Origin: Diacronema lutheri
Lineage: Eukaryota; Haptophyta; Pavlovophyceae; Pavlovales; Pavlovaceae
Reading direction: 5' to 3'
Assembly (NCBI GenBank): GCA_019448385.1
Contig: JAGTXO010000004.1
Span: 1,178,001-1,242,000, forward strand
Length of the DNA: 64,000 bases
Made by a program: the position numbers and the translations under genes. The notes beneath the pieces were generated by a model. It worked only from the letters and a program-made list of their open reading frames with translations, ran no database searches and had not been told where the DNA came from. Positions 45,099 to 53,312 of this stretch are shown piece after piece. Numbering within the stretch: position 1 is the first letter of the stretch; every line of letters begins with the position of its first letter.

Positions 45099-45749
45099 TC
45101 CGGCGGCGGCGGTGGCGGCGGCGGTGCCGGCAGCCGCGGCGGCGGTGCCGGCGGCGGCGGTGCCGGCAGCCGCGGCGGCGGCGGCGGCGCCGGCGCCGGC
45201 GCCGGCGGCGGCGGACGCGGCGGCGGACGCAGCGGCGGCCGCGGCCGCGGCCGCGGCAACGGTGCTGGTGCTGCCGGCGCCGCCGAAGGTGCCGCTGCCG
45301 CTGCCGCTGCCGCACACGCCGCCGCCGCCGCCGCCGCCGCCGCTGCCGCTGCCGGCACCGGCACGACCGGCGGCAACGCGCGAGGTTCGCTCGCGTCCGC
45401 ACGCGACGCGGCGCCGGAGGCGAAGCGCCAGCGTCGCGTCAGCACGGCAGCCGCGAACGGCGCAGCCCCTCGCCGGTCGGCGGCGACCTTGCGGCGGGGC
45501 GGCTCGGCCAGCCCGAGCACGCGCGCCACGCCCCCGGGCCCGAAGCGGGCACGGGCGAGCCGCAGTGGCGCACAGGACGCGGCCGCCGCCGTGCGCGCGC
45601 GCGCGCACGCGGCGCCGCGCGTGGCGGCGCCGCGCGGCGGCGCAGCCGGTGGCGCGACGAGGCGCGCCTGCCACACCCTGCTGAGAACAACGCTTCATGG
45701 CGATCTTCAGCCTCAGCACGAGCCGCTTGCGGCTTCGCACGCCCCGTAA
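38701..45749 (+). CDS. PD-(D/E)XK nuclease - degenerate protease domains - Fanzor RNA-guided nuclease fusion
   Basis: Join 38701-42999 and 43320-45749. The 320-bp intron has donor GTGCGC, acceptor CAG and a C15 tract. ATG 38701 is the first Met after the frame change, but the frame is open upstream. A YqaJ/lambda-exonuclease-like domain comes first: Asp in ADAVFC, then GEVK, then QPRIYE (about 38930-39150). Two regions resembling Ulp1/USP folds without catalytic residues follow (about 39900-40250, 40480-41100), and perhaps a third (41380-41990). The C-terminal part is a Fanzor/TnpB nuclease: RuvC-I Asp in TVDPGSDGFVTY (about 43920), RuvC-II Glu in VPEPLSSKCC (about 44525), a zinc finger with CDACG, and RuvC-III Asp in YHRDWTAARC (about 44785). 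A Gly/Ala-rich tail follows. Fanzors are known as RNA-guided DNA nucleases, often carried by transposons. The triad is complete, so this part may be active. Confidence 0.7.
43279..43293 (+). other. C15 polypyrimidine tract before the Fanzor splice acceptor
   Basis: Run of 15 C, then CTTCC repeats, ending about 25 bases before the CAG acceptor at 43317-43319. It sits where a polypyrimidine tract is expected. The 5' half of the same intron is a long GCGCGC tract (43002-43032). Confidence 0.7.
44978..45370 (+). repeat. GGC/GCC low-complexity tail of the Fanzor gene
   Basis: Runs of Gly codons broken by Ser/Ala, then Arg-Gly and poly-Ala stretches, following the last RuvC motif. It encodes a disordered RGG-like tail (for example GRGGGRSGGRGRGRGN) that could bind nucleic acid. 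Such tracts are prone to length change and assembly error. Confidence 0.85.
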
Positions 45750-47811
45750 GGGTCGTATATACCATGAAGACCGTGTCGATGGCCATCTCGTAGATGCCCA
45801 TGAAGAGCGCGGCGATCATGTAGGACGCGACCAGCACGATCAGGCATGGCAGGATGATCGATGAGGTGTTGAGCTGGAAGAGGGGGATGACCGTGAGGAG
45901 CAGCGCGCACAGGCCGGCACACGCGAGCGCGACGAAGAGCTTGCCGAGGAAGAGGAACGCGTCGCCGACCGTTTGCACCATCCCGAGGGCGGCAACGTTT
46001 GAGACGAGGTACCCAAAGGAGTGGCGCGCCGACGAGCAGAATGACTCGGACTCGATAGCGACGAGGATGTACGCGTTGCGCGAGATGAACTCGAGCGCCT
46101 TCTCAAAGCAGCGCAGGCAGCAATCGATGCAGCACCAGATGCACCTGACGAACCCGCCGTAGCAGCGCGCGTCCGGGTCCGCGTACCGCTTCAGAAAGTT
46201 CATCGCGTACCGCACGTACTTGACGATTGCGACGAGAAGTGAGCCGAAGACGATCGAGCCAAAGTGGTAGCGCAGGACGCGCCACGTCGCCGTGAGCACC
46301 GGCGACGTGCCCAGATCGTCCGGCCGCACCTTTGCAAAGTACCACTGCACAACAGACATCGCGACCACCGCCCACGTGAGGTGGTTGAGCAGCACGCCCG
46401 TCCACACGCAGCCAAAGAAGTGGTACGCGAGCGCGCCCTTGAGGTTGTCGTCGTAGACGATTTGCGCGACGCCCGACCCGTCCACCTTCAGCTCGCCAGC
46501 CGAGAGGATGTAGAAGGCGCCGATCACGAAATAGAGCAGCGTGCAAAAGGCGAGGAGCGCCGGTGCTATTGGCACGAGCAGCAGGCCGGGAAGCGCGTGC
46601 AGCGCCTTGGACGCCTCGATGATCACGCCGCACGCGAGGAGGATCTTGGACCAGAAGCAGCAGAGGAAGAGCACGTAGAGCGCGAGGCTCGCCGCGCTCG
46701 CGCCGAAGAAGCCCATCGTCACGTCCGCGTACACGGTGAAGTCGCGCTCGAGGCCGTACAGCGCGCTGCCGCGCATCGAGTCGGCCTTGAGCCAGAGCGT
46801 GACCGCGGCCAGGGCGAGGGCGAGGAACACGCCGACGATCGTCGCGAACACCATCGGCCTGATGAAGAGCCGCATCAAGAAGGCCCAGACGAAGCCGAGG
46901 ACGACTGCAGCGCCCGTGCACGCTAGAATCACTGGGAACGCCGCGTACGCGTCGGCGACGATCCGGAGCGTCGCGGCGCCGCCCGCGCCGAGTAGGCTCT
47001 CGGTCGCCGTTTCGATGAAGCCGAGGTCGAACCGGTCGCCGAGCACCGTCGCGACCGCGTCCTTGTTCTCGGCGATCCACCCAACATCGGGCAGGCAGAT
47101 GGCGGTCGAGCCGTACCGCACCGTCGGGTACGACGGGTAGCAGACGGTGCACTCCTGCGCGTCGTTGGGCAGGGTGTCGGCGCACGTGCTCGCCCCCTTA
47201 AGCAGCACGATCGAGTTGAAGTAGTCCACCTGCGCGCGCAGGTCCTCGCTGGCGGACGCCTGGAAGTCGCGAAAGTCGGCGATGAACTTGTCCATCCCTT
47301 TTCTCGTGAACTCGGCGATCTCGGGCAACCCGTCGATGGACAGGTCGGGCCGGTTGCTCGTGTCGTAGTACTTGCCCGTACACACCCATCGGCTCGGCTG
47401 CCAGCCGATGCCGCGCACGTCTGAGTTTGGGCACTCGCTCGTGCAGATGCCCACGAGCTGCGACGCCCAGCGCGGCCGGCCGGGCGTCAGCGCGTAGTAG
47501 AGCGGCCTGGCGGCTAGGTCCTTGCCGCCGAGGCGGATGGACTTGGTGCCCGTGCCGTTTGCCAACCGCACATCCTGCTCGAGCGACGCGAGCCCGCGCG
47601 CCGCCGCCGAGTTGTCCCTGCCGCACTGGTCAAACTTGTAGTCGAGCCCGTACAGCAGGCGATCGGGATCGCCGTGGAGGAAGCCGGTGACGGAAACGTA
47701 GAGCATGCCGCCCCACACGGCGAGGAAGAGCAGCGTGCACAGCACGTCCGTGCACTTGCGCCCTTTCGGGGCGCCCGGTGCCATCGCCTCGAGGGCATTG
47801 TCGGAGGCCAT
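45439..47811 (-). CDS. Choline transporter-like protein, SLC44/CTL family
   Basis: 790 residues from ATG 47811. The N-terminus is diagnostic: GRKCTDVLCTLLFLAVWGGM, then GDPDRLLYGLD and a Cys-Gly, as in CTL proteins. A long Cys-rich extracellular loop and about ten membrane helices follow. The family motif region GFVRCIWCCIDCCLRCFEKA and the end FMGIYEMAIDTVFMVY are clear. CTL proteins move choline (and related compounds) across plasma or organelle membranes. The natural family end falls near 45740; the remaining 100 Arg/Pro/Ala residues look like an extension into antisense of the Fanzor tail, so the true C-terminus may be shorter through an undetected intron. No intron is needed in the body. 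Confidence 0.88.
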   Translation of the reverse strand: MASDNALEAMAPGAPKGRKCTDVLCTLLFLAVWGGMLYVSVTGFLHGDPDRLLYGLDYKFDQCGRDNSAAARGLASLEQDVRLANGTGTKSIRLGGKDLAARPLYYALTPGRPRWASQLVGICTSECPNSDVRGIGWQPSRWVCTGKYYDTSNRPDLSIDGLPEIAEFTRKGMDKFIADFRDFQASASEDLRAQVDYFNSIVLLKGASTCADTLPNDAQECTVCYPSYPTVRYGSTAICLPDVGWIAENKDAVATVLGDRFDLGFIETATESLLGAGGAATLRIVADAYAAFPVILACTGAAVVLGFVWAFLMRLFIRPMVFATIVGVFLALALAAVTLWLKADSMRGSALYGLERDFTVYADVTMGFFGASAASLALYVLFLCCFWSKILLACGVIIEASKALHALPGLLLVPIAPALLAFCTLLYFVIGAFYILSAGELKVDGSGVAQIVYDDNLKGALAYHFFGCVWTGVLLNHLTWAVVAMSVVQWYFAKVRPDDLGTSPVLTATWRVLRYHFGSIVFGSLLVAIVKYVRYAMNFLKRYADPDARCYGGFVRCIWCCIDCCLRCFEKALEFISRNAYILVAIESESFCSSARHSFGYLVSNVAALGMVQTVGDAFLFLGKLFVALACAGLCALLLTVIPLFQLNTSSIILPCLIVLVASYMIAALFMGIYEMAIDTVFMVYTTLTGRAKPQAARAEAEDRHEALFSAGCGRRASSRHRLRRRAAPPRAAPRARARARRRPRPVRHCGSPVPASGPGAWRACSGWPSRPAARSPPTGEGLRRSRLPC

Positions 47812-47895
47812 GGCGAACGGCAGCGCCGCCCACCGCAAACGGCCGGGGCTATTCTTATGGCGTGTTCAAACGAACGTTGAGACTGGAAAGCGGCC
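47812..47895. promoter_or_regulatory. Shared divergent promoter interval, CTL / GH16
   Basis: 84 bp between the two start codons must hold both promoters. It has a short AT-richer stretch (GGCTATTCTTATGGCG, about 47847-47862). No specific element can be named with confidence. Confidence 0.35.
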
Positions 47896-49395
47896 ATGGG
47901 CGTCACTTCCGACGAGAGCGTGCTGCCGTCCGCGCAAAAGGCGCGCGCGCTCGAGTCGATGCGCCCGACCCGCGTGCAGATCCCGTCGGGCGTAGCCACC
48001 AGACCGGTCAGCTCGCCCTCGACGGCCACGTTTCGCTTCGTCGGACTGTCGCGTGCGCTGGACGACGCGGGGCAGTCACGCACTGGCTCGGCAGACGGCG
48101 AGGGCGACGAACGACGTGCGCTGCGGCCGACGCGGTCGACCGACAGCATGGTGGAGGCGTCGAACCTCGCCGCGTGTGGCGACGCTCCACGCTCCGAGCA
48201 GGTGGGCTCGGGCCCGCGCTCGCCAGTGCTGCGCGAGCTGCTCGAGCTCAGGCAGCGCGGCGCGACCGCCGTCGAGACGATTCGAGCCTACTCGGCGCTG
48301 CTCGGGCGCGCGCTGTCGCCCATGCCGCCCGCCGAAGTACTCGTCTGGAGCGATGAATTCGAGTACACCGGCCTACCCGACCCGACCAAGTGGGGCTACC
48401 AGACGGAAGCCAACGCGTGGACCCGCAGGGCAGAGAATGCCGAGCAGCAATGGTACACGGCGGAGCGCGAGAAGAACGCCTTCGTGAGCAACGGGACGCT
48501 CAAGCTGACCGCGCGCCGCGAGAACTACGCCGGCTGCCACTTCACTTCCGCCCGCCTCGTCACCAAAGGGAAGGGCGACTGGCGATATGGCCGCGTCGAA
48601 GTGAGCGCCAAGCTGCCGGCCGCATGCCGCGGTGCCTGGCCGGCCATTTGGATGCTGCCGACGGATCAGGTGTACGGCACGTGGCCGCGGAGCGGCGAGA
48701 TCGACCTGATGGAGCACGTCGGGTGCGCGCGCGTCGCGCGCACGCGCGCACGTTCCCGCGCCGGCGCACCCGCGAGCGCTCACGCCCTGCGCGTCGCACG
48801 TCTGCGCAGCTTTGCCGAGGGCGAAGTGCGCTCGAGCATCCACACAGAGCGTTTCAACCATCGGGACAAGACGCACAAAGTGGGCATCACTTTGCGCAAG
48901 AGCGCGCACGCAAAATTCCACACGTACGCACTCGACTGGACGCCGACGCGGCTTGCGCTCTTCGTCGACTCGCAATGCGTCCTCACGCATGCGCGCAGGG
49001 ACGAGGGCGGCGTGCACGACGCAACGGCGTGGCCGTTCGATCAGCGCTTCCATCTCGTCCTCAACGTTGCCGTCGGCGGCCACTGGGCCGGCCAGCAGGG
49101 CATCGACGTGTCCCGCTTCCCCTGCACGCTCGAGATTGCGCACGTGCGCGTCTTCCAGCGGCCGCACGGCTACGCGCGGCCCGACGCGGTGGCGCGCGTG
49201 CTCTCGCCGCTCGTGACGCGCAACAGGCGGCGGAGCGCGGAGGAGCTCAACTCGCGGAGCGGCTTTGCCGGCGCCGAATCGCAGCTGGCGGCCAGGGCAT
49301 CCGGCCTGTCATCGCCCCTTCGCGTGAACCGACCCTTCACTTCAACCGACCCTGCCGCGCCGGCAAGAAGCGCGAGCCGGAGCAATCGAGTGTGA
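47896..49395 (+). CDS. Glycoside hydrolase family 16 beta-glucanase-like enzyme
   Basis: Join 47896-48722 and 48810-49395, 470 residues. The 87-bp intron (GTGCGC...GCAG) lies right after the active-site motif. Catalytic motif SGEIDLMEHVG gives nucleophile Glu268, Asp270 and acid/base Glu273. The start VLVWSDEFEYTG, GAWPAIWMLP and FHLVLNVAVGGHWAG are standard GH16 blocks. Known members cleave beta-1,3(4)-glucans or related polysaccharides. Without splicing the frame stays open but carries a foreign Ala/Arg-rich insert, which supports the intron. The first 130 residues are low in structure and show no signal peptide, so the enzyme may be cytosolic or lack an unseen first exon. Confidence 0.85.
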   Translation: MGVTSDESVLPSAQKARALESMRPTRVQIPSGVATRPVSSPSTATFRFVGLSRALDDAGQSRTGSADGEGDERRALRPTRSTDSMVEASNLAACGDAPRSEQVGSGPRSPVLRELLELRQRGATAVETIRAYSALLGRALSPMPPAEVLVWSDEFEYTGLPDPTKWGYQTEANAWTRRAENAEQQWYTAEREKNAFVSNGTLKLTARRENYAGCHFTSARLVTKGKGDWRYGRVEVSAKLPAACRGAWPAIWMLPTDQVYGTWPRSGEIDLMEHVGCARVARTRARSRAGAPASAHALRVARLRSFAEGEVRSSIHTERFNHRDKTHKVGITLRKSAHAKFHTYALDWTPTRLALFVDSQCVLTHARRDEGGVHDATAWPFDQRFHLVLNVAVGGHWAGQQGIDVSRFPCTLEIAHVRVFQRPHGYARPDAVARVLSPLVTRNRRRSAEELNSRSGFAGAESQLAARASGLSSPLRVNRPFTSTDPAAPARSASRSNRV

Positions 49396-49452
49396 TCAGA
49401 GAGGGGGCCCACCGCCGTCAAACTGAAAGCGGGCCTTCGCGCCAGCAGCGCG

Positions 49453-49626
49453 CTAGGCGCACTCGGCCGCGCTGGCGTCGCGGGGCACGCTCGCGGCGCT
49501 CGCGCCACCGACGATGAAGGAGAGCCAGCGCGAGACGCGCAGTACGCTTACCGTCAGCCCGCATGCGTACAGCGCAAAAACGGACAGGCCCGACGCCGCG
49601 ACAACGCCTGCGTGCGCGCGCGCGCG

Positions 49627-49667
<41 letters not shown>

Positions 49668-50474
49668 GGGGGGGGTTTGTTGAGTAGCCCGCGCGTTGGG
49701 AAGACGGCCGCAGCGCGTGCGGCCGCGGCTCGCGCAGCGCACACCGAGGGCCGCCGACACCCACACTGCGCACGCGGTCGTGACGCCGCGGACGGGCACT
49801 TGGCTACCGCTCCCCTTCCAGATGACCCCCGCGCCGATAAAGCCGACGCCCGTGCATACCTGCGCCGCGGCCCTGCCCGGATCGCCGCCGTGCGTGCCAA
49901 AGATGACCGCGAGGGTGTACAGCGCAGAGCCGACCGCAACGAGCGTCATCGAGCGAAGGCCGGCGGGCCGATCGGCGCTCTTGCGCTCGAGTCCGATGAT
50001 CGTGCCACACGTGGTCGCGACGAGCAGCCGGAACGACATCAGCCGCACGAGCAGCAACTGCTCGCGGAAAAGGTGCGCGTGCGCGGTGCCAAACGTCAGC
50101 TGCACGCGGAGCACGTCCACGACCCACGGCCACGTCCAGAGGAGCAGGAGCGAGACGAAGGAGCGGGCGATGCGAGCTGGACGGCCCAGATCCGTTTTGA
50201 GGAGCCGCTTGATCCTGCGCGAGATGACCGCCGGCGGCGGCGCGCCGGCGGCCGCGCCGGCGGCGATCTCCGCTCCCGCGCCCGCCGCGACCTTCTTCGC
50301 GGCCCCGTCGGACGCCATGCGCGCGGCGAGCCGGCTCGGCGCGCCAAGGGCGCGCTGCGCGGGTACCGTTGCCGACCACCGCCCAACGAGCGCGCGCGGC
50401 CGCACGCACGCTGTGGAGGACGAAGCCCAACAGCTCAAGCCCAACAGGGCGGCGACGCGTAAGGACGTCGCCAT
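49453..50474 (-). CDS. MgtC/SapB-family membrane protein, plastid- or ER-targeted
   Basis: Join complement of 50474-49745 and 49607-49453, 294 residues. The 137-bp intron (GTGTGC...GCAG) contains a 39-base C run on the coding strand. The family core is clear: RLLVATTCGTIIGLERK, RPAGLRSMTLVAVGSALYT, then ICTGVGFIGAG-type spacing (QVCTGVGFIGAGVIWKG) and GVTTACAVWVSAALG. The second exon completes the last helices. In bacteria MgtC-type proteins are membrane regulators linked to magnesium and acid stress. The first 50 residues look like signal plus transit peptide. Divergent from the DUF4336 gene by only 26 bp. Confidence 0.85.
49628..49675 (+). repeat. G39 homopolymer plus G8 inside the MgtC-like intron
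   Basis: 39 consecutive G (49628-49666), one A, then 8 G. On the coding (minus) strand this is a C tract that ends about 20 bases before the CAG acceptor, so it serves as or replaces the polypyrimidine tract. The exact length is likely uncertain in any assembly. Confidence 0.85.
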
Positions 50475-50500
50475 CGTGTCGCCGTCGCGTTCGGACGGCC
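50475..50500. promoter_or_regulatory. 26-bp interval between divergent start codons
   Basis: The MgtC-like and DUF4336 start codons are only 26 bp apart, so promoter elements of each must lie inside or downstream of the other's 5' region, or the real starts are further downstream. Confidence 0.35.
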
Positions 50501-51346
50501 ATGCCGAGCGACGCGAGGCAGCTGCTGGTGCCGTTCGTGCTGGGGTGCGCTGCGCGGCTGGCGGCGTCCGCCCCTGTGCGCATGCCGCGTGCTGGTCCGC
50601 CCACCCGGCCCGTCGGCTGGAGCAACCCGCAGGGCGCGACGCTGACGCAGATCCGCCCCGACGTGTGGCTCGCCGAGCGACCCTTCTATCCGAGACTGCC
50701 CGGGCTCACGTCGACGGACGTGGGCGGCAAGATGGCGGTGGTGCGGCTGGACGACGGCACGCTTTGGGTGCACTCGCCCGTCGCGCTCGACGATGAGCTG
50801 CGCGATGCGCTCGCCGCGCTCGGCAAAGTGAAGCACGTCGTCACCCCAAACACGGAGCACCAAAAGTGGGCGCGCGACTGGATCGAAGCGTACCCGGGCG
50901 CGACGTCGTACGCGTGCCCGGGGCTGCGTGAGCGCAAGCCGCACGTGGGTTGGACGCGCACCGTCGGCCTGCCCGGCGACCAGCACCCGCTCGAGGCGTG
51001 CTGGGTGAGTGCCGAGCGCGTGCCGCTCATCGGCTCGGAGCCCTTCTTCTCGGAGGTCGTCTTCTTCCACGCGCCGTCGCGCGTGCTCTTCGTGACCGAC
51101 CTTTTCTGGAACTACCCGGCGGGCGCGGACGTGCCGGCGAGCACACGCGCGTGGAAGTGGGCAATGGACCGTGTTTACCGCCCTTTCTACAACCGCGCGA
51201 TGCGTGTGCAGCCCGCTTTTGACGAGCGCGTGTGGCCGACGCTCGCACGCTGGGATTTTGATATGATCGCGCCGTGCCACGGCGAGCCCGTGAACGTCGG
51301 CGCCAAGCGCCTCCTCGCCGAGCACCTCGGCTACCGAAAGGCGTAA
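50501..51346 (+). CDS. DUF4336 protein (metallo-beta-lactamase-like fold)
   Basis: 281 residues, single exon. Family hallmarks: MAVVRLDDGTLWVHSPVALDD, a VVTPNTEHQKWA block and YACPGLRERKP. DUF4336 proteins occur in algae, plants and bacteria and have a beta-lactamase-like scaffold without a full metal site; their function is not established. The first 25 residues (MPSDARQLLVPFVLGCAARLAASAP) look like a signal sequence. Confidence 0.8.
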   Translation: MPSDARQLLVPFVLGCAARLAASAPVRMPRAGPPTRPVGWSNPQGATLTQIRPDVWLAERPFYPRLPGLTSTDVGGKMAVVRLDDGTLWVHSPVALDDELRDALAALGKVKHVVTPNTEHQKWARDWIEAYPGATSYACPGLRERKPHVGWTRTVGLPGDQHPLEACWVSAERVPLIGSEPFFSEVVFFHAPSRVLFVTDLFWNYPAGADVPASTRAWKWAMDRVYRPFYNRAMRVQPAFDERVWPTLARWDFDMIAPCHGEPVNVGAKRLLAEHLGYRKA

Positions 51347-51491
51347 AGAGATATTGTTGGGATGTTGGTTTTTGGAATTTTTTCTACGAAGAAGCGTTGA
51401 CGTAAGCGCCGTTAGTAAAAGACAGTTCCGGACTGTAAATTCCGGACTTTGGCGGCACCACGCCGCGTGCCCTGTCCCACCTCGTCCCAAG

Positions 51492-52218
51492 ATGGTGCGC
51501 GCTTCACCCGCCGCCCGGCTGCGGCACGTAGAGGCGCTCTCGCGTGGGGATCTGCGCGGCGAGCTCTGCGCGCAGCGTGCGCACCGCTACCACAGAGACG
51601 TTTTGGCCCCTCGGCTCACTGCCTCGGGCCGCGCGCCGCTCGCCCGCGCCATTCGCAGGGTCGCGTTCGCAACAAGGTTGTGAAGCGCTCGGCGCGCCAG
51701 ATCGTCGAGAAGTACTATCAGCGGCTCACGATGGACTTCCAGACGAACAAGCGTATCTGCGAGGATGTCGCGATCATTCCTTCTAAGCGGCTGAAGAACA
51801 AGATCGCCGGCTTCGCCACGGTGCGGCCGCGGTCACGCGCGCGCCCCTGTCCCACGCCCGCGCCTGCTCGGTCGGAGCAGCGCTACGCGCGCGCATCGCA
51901 GGCGAGCGCGTCTCACAGAGCGCGCACTTCGACGCTCGCGGCACGCGGCTGCGCTCCGCGCAGCACTTGATGAAGCGCATTCAGCGCGGCCCGGTCCGTG
52001 GCATCTCGCTCAAGCTCCAGGAGGAGGAGCGCGAGCGCCGTCTCGACTTCATCCCTGACATCTCGCAGGTCAACTGCGAGAAGATCCCGATCGACCCGGA
52101 GACCAAGGCGATGCTTCGTTCGCTCGATCTGGACAAGCTGCCTGGTCTGCAGGCGGAGATCCCGGTGGTCGATGGTGGGGGCGACCGCGACCGCAAGCCG
52201 TACGTCCCGCGGCGATAA
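51492..52218 (+). CDS. RPS17: Ribosomal protein eS17 (40S subunit)
   Basis: Join 51492-51494, 51659-51820 and 51964-52218, 139 residues. Exon 1 contributes only the start codon, followed at once by a GTGCGC donor. Exon 2 starts [20 protein letters not shown], the highly conserved eS17 N-terminus, and exon 3 starts [18 protein letters not shown]. Introns are 164 and 143 bp. Both joins keep phase and restore the family sequence exactly where expected. A structural protein of the small ribosomal subunit. Confidence 0.96.
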
Positions 52219-52373
52219 ACTCGCGGCACGAGGCACGGCAGCTGTTCGGGGCCGCACAGGCAGCACGAGCGCCTGCCGCACCAGGGCGCGAGTGCTTACG
52301 CCCCCGTGGTGAGCATGCCGGGTGAGCATGCCGGGCTTGTTTACCGCCAGAGCGTTCTTTCGATGGGGACCTC

Positions 52374-52396
52374 GGGGGGGGGGGGGGGGGGGGGGG
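52374..52396 (+). repeat. Homopolymer run of 23 G between convergent genes
   Basis: Lies in the 257-bp interval between the ends of eS17 (+) and the next minus-strand gene. A short direct repeat (GTGAGCATGCCGGG, about 52310-52336) precedes it. On the minus strand the run is C followed by GAG, so an unannotated 3' exon of the minus-strand gene is possible. Confidence 0.85.
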
Positions 52397-52475
52397 ACCA
52401 GACACCGGCAGCTGAGAGAGAGCCGGGCGAGCCGCGAGCACACGCCGTATAGCCATCACATCTTGAGGCTCGGAC

Positions 52476-53195
52476 TCATTCAACCCGATCCTCCCCGTGC
52501 TCAGTCAGACCAGCTTTTTCCCCGCCCGTCGAGGAATGCCTAGCAAAGAACTCGAACGCGCTCCGCACCGCGAGGGCGGCCTCTGCCTGCGCGCGCGCCT
52601 TGTTCAGCTCCAGCTCGCGCGCGGCGTGCTGCCGCTCCGCACGCGGCCACGTGCGCTGAGTTTGCACGCGAGACGCGGGCGGCGCGCGCGGCGAACGCGC
52701 GCTCCAGTCGGGAGACGGTTGGCCGTCAGTGGACGGGCTGAACGGCTCCTCGGTGGGCATGGGAGCGCGCAACGGCGAGCTGACCAGGGCGGCGGACACG
52801 AGCGCGGCTGGGCTTGGTTCAGGCGAGCCCAGCGAGAAGCGCGGAGGCGGCGACTCGAGCGCGTCGAAGAAGGCGGCCACCGCGCTCGCCTCGCTGGTCC
52901 TCTCTGCTCGTTGGCTCGACATGAGCGCGCGGTCAGCGAGCTCGCGATTGTTGGGCGTGTGCGGGCTGCTGGCGTCTGGCGTTCTCTTTGCCCGTGCCGC
53001 CGCGACGGAGACCGCGGGCGCGGCCAGCTGCGCCGGCGCCGGCTCGCGGTGCGACAGCTTGCCTCGCACGCGGTCCTGCGTGATGCGCTCCCAGCGGCGC
53101 GCCTTGCACAGCGCGCACGCGCACTCACACAACTCGTGCGGGATGTGGCACGCGCAGATCTTGTGCCGACATCTCGCCAGGTAGACCTCGGCCAT
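52476..53195 (-). CDS. Unrecognised protein with a Cys/His-rich N-terminus
   Basis: 239 residues from ATG 53195 to TGA 52476-52478. The first 35 residues hold a dense Cys/His cluster (CRHKICACHIPHELCECACA, then LCKARRW) that could bind zinc. The rest is Ser/Pro/Ala-rich and probably disordered, with a helical stretch near the end (AERQHAARELELNKARAQAE). No family is recognised. It shares a 117-bp interval with the bilin reductase gene, which supports it as a real gene; codon usage resembles its neighbours. Confidence 0.55.
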   Translation of the reverse strand: MAEVYLARCRHKICACHIPHELCECACALCKARRWERITQDRVRGKLSHREPAPAQLAAPAVSVAAARAKRTPDASSPHTPNNRELADRALMSSQRAERTSEASAVAAFFDALESPPPRFSLGSPEPSPAALVSAALVSSPLRAPMPTEEPFSPSTDGQPSPDWSARSPRAPPASRVQTQRTWPRAERQHAARELELNKARAQAEAALAVRSAFEFFARHSSTGGEKAGLTEHGEDRVE

Positions 53196-53312
53196 CGTGC
53201 TTCACTCGCCAGGGCGCAGAGCAGCAGGGCGCAGAACTCCTACCACATCACCCCGCCGCCATCGTGCCTCGCGAGCACCGTCCGCACAGCCCGCGCGACG
53301 TCCGCAGGCACG
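53196..53312. promoter_or_regulatory. Shared divergent promoter interval, Cys-rich protein / bilin reductase
   Basis: 117 bp between divergent start codons. Nothing specific recognised; contains CCGCCGCCATCG- and AGCAGCAGGGCGCAG-type short repeats. Confidence 0.3.

Noticed and set aside
35318-45749. Polinton or giant-virus insertion, because of the cysteine protease and Fanzor
   Set aside because: No capsid, packaging ATPase, family B polymerase or integrase is seen; the protease is Ulp1-like in its motif spacing.
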